Source: DASUMP01 sp036277635 (GTDB lineage Bacteria > Actinomycetota > Acidimicrobiia > IMCC26256 > PALSA-610). Taken from it: a DNA stretch of 13,068 bases. The notes under the pieces are model-generated. The model did no database searches. It was not told the DNA's origin and saw only the letters and a program-made list of their open reading frames with translations. Below are positions 11,464 through 13,068 of the stretch, in pieces. The number at the start of each line of letters is the position of its first letter. The stretch's first letter is position 1. The stretch spans positions 1 to 13,068 of the forward strand of contig DASUMP010000034.1 in assembly GCA_036277635.1 (NCBI GenBank), in the 5' to 3' direction. Position numbers and translations under genes: made by a program.

Positions 11464-13068
11464 TCAGCCGGGCCAGCGGTTGGTGATGGGCAACCGCCGA
11501 TCCTTGCCGAACGCCTTCGGGGAGACGCGCACTCCGGGTGGCGCCTGGCGCCGCTTGTACTCGTTCGTGTCGACCATGCGCGCGACACGGCGCACGAGGT
11601 CGGGGTCGTACCCGGCGTCGATCAGCTCCGAGACCGAGCGATCGGACTCGATGTACTCCTGCAACACGGGGTCGAGCACGTCGTAGGGCGGGAGCGAGTC
11701 GCTGTCGAACTGGTCGGGGCGCAGCTCGGCGCTCGGCGGCTTCTCGATGATCGCTCGCGGGATCACGTCGCGCCCCGCACGTTCGTTGCGATCGAGCGCG
11801 AGCGCGTAGCAGAGCGACTTCGGAACGTCCTTCACGACCGCGAACCCGCCCGCCATGTCGCCGTAGAGGGTGGCGTACCCGGTCGCCATCTCGCTCTTGT
11901 TGCCGGTCGTGAGCACGAGCCACCCAAACTTGTTCGACAGCGCCATGAGCAACGTGCCCCGCACCCGCGCTTGGGTGTTCTCCTCGGCCACATTCGGTTC
12001 AGTGCCGGTGAAGACGGGTGCGAGCATCTCTTCGAACGCGGCGTGGGCCGGCTCGATCGGGATCGTCAGGAGCCGGCACCCGAGGTTCTCGGCGAGCACC
12101 GCCGAGTCGTCGAGGCTGCCGGCACTCGAGTAGCGCGACGGCATGCGCACGCCGGTGACGTGTTCGGGGCCGAGCGCGTCGCACGCGATGGCGGCAACGA
12201 GCGCGGAGTCGATCCCGCCCGACAACCCGATCACGACATCGGTGAACCCGTTCTTGTGGACGTAGTCGCGCGTGCCGAGCACGAGCGCCTCGTACACCTC
12301 GCGCACCGGGCCGAGCGCGGGTTCGACGCGCGGCGGGGGCGCGTGGTCGAGCAAGTGCGCCTCGGTGACCGGCACGACCGGCAACGCGTGCGCGCTCACA
12401 CGACCGCGCGGGTCGAGCAAACGCTTGCGGAACGCGGGGCGGACCTCGATGTCGACGACGAGAAGATCCTCTCGGAACTGCGCCGCGCGCGCGACCAAGT
12501 CGCCGTTCTCGTCGAACACCAACGAAGCACCGTCGAACACGAGCTCGTCCTGCCCACCGACGAGATTCGCGTAGACGACGGGCACCGAGGCGTCGCTGGC
12601 GCGCGTCGCGAGCATCGTCTCGCGCTCGGCGAGCCGACCCGCGTAGTACGGCGACGCGTTCAGGTTGACGAGCAGCTCGGCGCCGCCGGCGGCTTGGCGC
12701 GCCGGCGGTCCGTCGGGGCTCCACGCGTCTTCACAGATCGACACGCCGACGCGCACGCCGGCGATCGAGAACAACGGGCCGTCGTCGGCGCCGGGCGCGA
12801 AGTAGCGCTGCTCGTCGAACACGCCGTAGTTGGGGAGCAGCCGCTTGCGGTACGTGCCGTGGACCTTGCCGTGGGCGAGCACGGCGGCGGTGTTGAACAG
12901 GTCGCGCCCCGCCTCGGGGTACCCGACCACCGCGACGCAGCGTCCGGTGCGCACCGCCAGCTTGTCGACGGCCTCGCCCGCGTGCGTCACGAACGACGTC
13001 CGGAGCAGCAGGTCCTCGGGCGGATACCCGGTGACGGTGAGCTCCGGGAACACGACGAGGTCGGCGCC
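11464..13068 (-). CDS. nadE: Glutamine-dependent NAD+ synthetase, 5' end outside the window
   Basis: The last 534 codons of NadE, which makes NAD+ from deamido-NAD+, ATP and glutamine in the final step of NAD biosynthesis. Numbered from the first residue in the window, the nitrilase-type glutaminase domain shows its Glu-Lys-Cys triad as E9 (VFPELTVTGYPPEDLL), K75 (YRKRLLPNYGVFDEQRYF) and C112 (VGVSICEDAW). The synthetase domain has the ATP pyrophosphatase loop GLSGGIDSALVAA (SGGIDS at 283-288), KSEMATGYATLYGDM and the C-terminal YKRRQAPPG...KAFGKDRRLPI block. The first residues GADLV continue off the edge, so a GTG at 13053 is not the true start; about 40 residues are missing. It is apparently the first gene seen of a five-gene run. 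The two-domain form with its own glutaminase is the usual actinobacterial type. Confidence 0.96.
   Translation of the reverse strand, partial: GADLVVFPELTVTGYPPEDLLLRTSFVTHAGEAVDKLAVRTGRCVAVVGYPEAGRDLFNTAAVLAHGKVHGTYRKRLLPNYGVFDEQRYFAPGADDGPLFSIAGVRVGVSICEDAWSPDGPPARQAAGGAELLVNLNASPYYAGRLAERETMLATRASDASVPVVYANLVGGQDELVFDGASLVFDENGDLVARAAQFREDLLVVDIEVRPAFRKRLLDPRGRVSAHALPVVPVTEAHLLDHAPPPRVEPALGPVREVYEALVLGTRDYVHKNGFTDVVIGLSGGIDSALVAAIACDALGPEHVTGVRMPSRYSSAGSLDDSAVLAENLGCRLLTIPIEPAHAAFEEMLAPVFTGTEPNVAEENTQARVRGTLLMALSNKFGWLVLTTGNKSEMATGYATLYGDMAGGFAVVKDVPKSLCYALALDRNERAGRDVIPRAIIEKPPSAELRPDQFDSDSLPPYDVLDPVLQEYIESDRSVSELIDAGYDPDLVRRVARMVDTNEYKRRQAPPGVRVSPKAFGKDRRLPITNRWPG

Noticed and set aside
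10403..11686. Plus-strand open frame of 427 codons across the EamA and nadE genes
   Set aside because: Composition is typical of an antisense shadow (His, Arg, Glu, Asp runs), without a domain; the minus-strand EamA and nadE reading is certain.
13051..13053. GTG 13053 as the start of nadE
   Set aside because: It is the valine of VFPEL inside the glutaminase domain; the frame stays open with GADLV, conserved family sequence, to the window edge.

Overview
This is a GC-rich chromosomal window that looks like an actinobacterium, most probably of the class Acidimicrobiia or a close relative (inference). The signs are a Ssd-like ATPase divergent from a HAD-IB phosphatase, the same arrangement as Rv3660c/Rv3661 in Mycobacterium tuberculosis, together with a SigE-family ECF sigma factor, a DUF455 ferritin-like protein, Thr/Pro-rich exported linkers, and several starts that look leaderless. 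No phage, insertion sequence or CRISPR is visible. Gene packing is tight throughout.

Left part (1-2341). The first 24 codons of a ParA/MinD-type ATPase run off the left edge. Divergent from it is a coupled pair: a HAD-IB phosphatase with a C-terminal membrane anchor, and a PLP enzyme whose key residues match D-cysteine desulfhydrase rather than ACC deaminase. A 24-residue membrane peptide gene follows on the minus strand, then a selenocysteine tRNA (selC, anticodon TCA) on the plus strand. The tRNA implies that the organism makes selenoproteins, although no selenoprotein or selA/selB/selD gene is seen here.

Middle (2342-6560). A minus-strand unit holds a SigE-type ECF sigma factor, an ATGA-overlapping single-pass membrane protein that is probably its regulator, and a LURP-one/scramblase-like protein. 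A GNAT acetyltransferase on the plus strand converges, with 4 nt between, on a group-2 RpoD-like sigma factor. That sigma factor is divergent from a small ABM-fold monooxygenase-like gene. The 183-bp divergent control region carries three DnaA-box-like 9-mers and a 7-bp inverted repeat around the best one, which is the most unexpected regulatory feature of the window. A strong 11-bp-stem hairpin ends the ABM gene.

Right part (6561-13068), all minus strand. A secreted protein has six TTTTEAP heptads and two Calx-beta domains. Upstream of it is a five-gene run read as nadE (cut by the right edge), an EamA/DMT transporter, a His-rich helical ferritin-like protein, a DUF455 ferritin-like di-iron protein and an unrecognised 201-residue protein. 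Overlaps or gaps of 14 nt or less suggest one transcript. The transporter plus two adjacent ferritin-like proteins and an orphan is the best candidate here for a poorly described functional module, but its function cannot be read from sequence alone.
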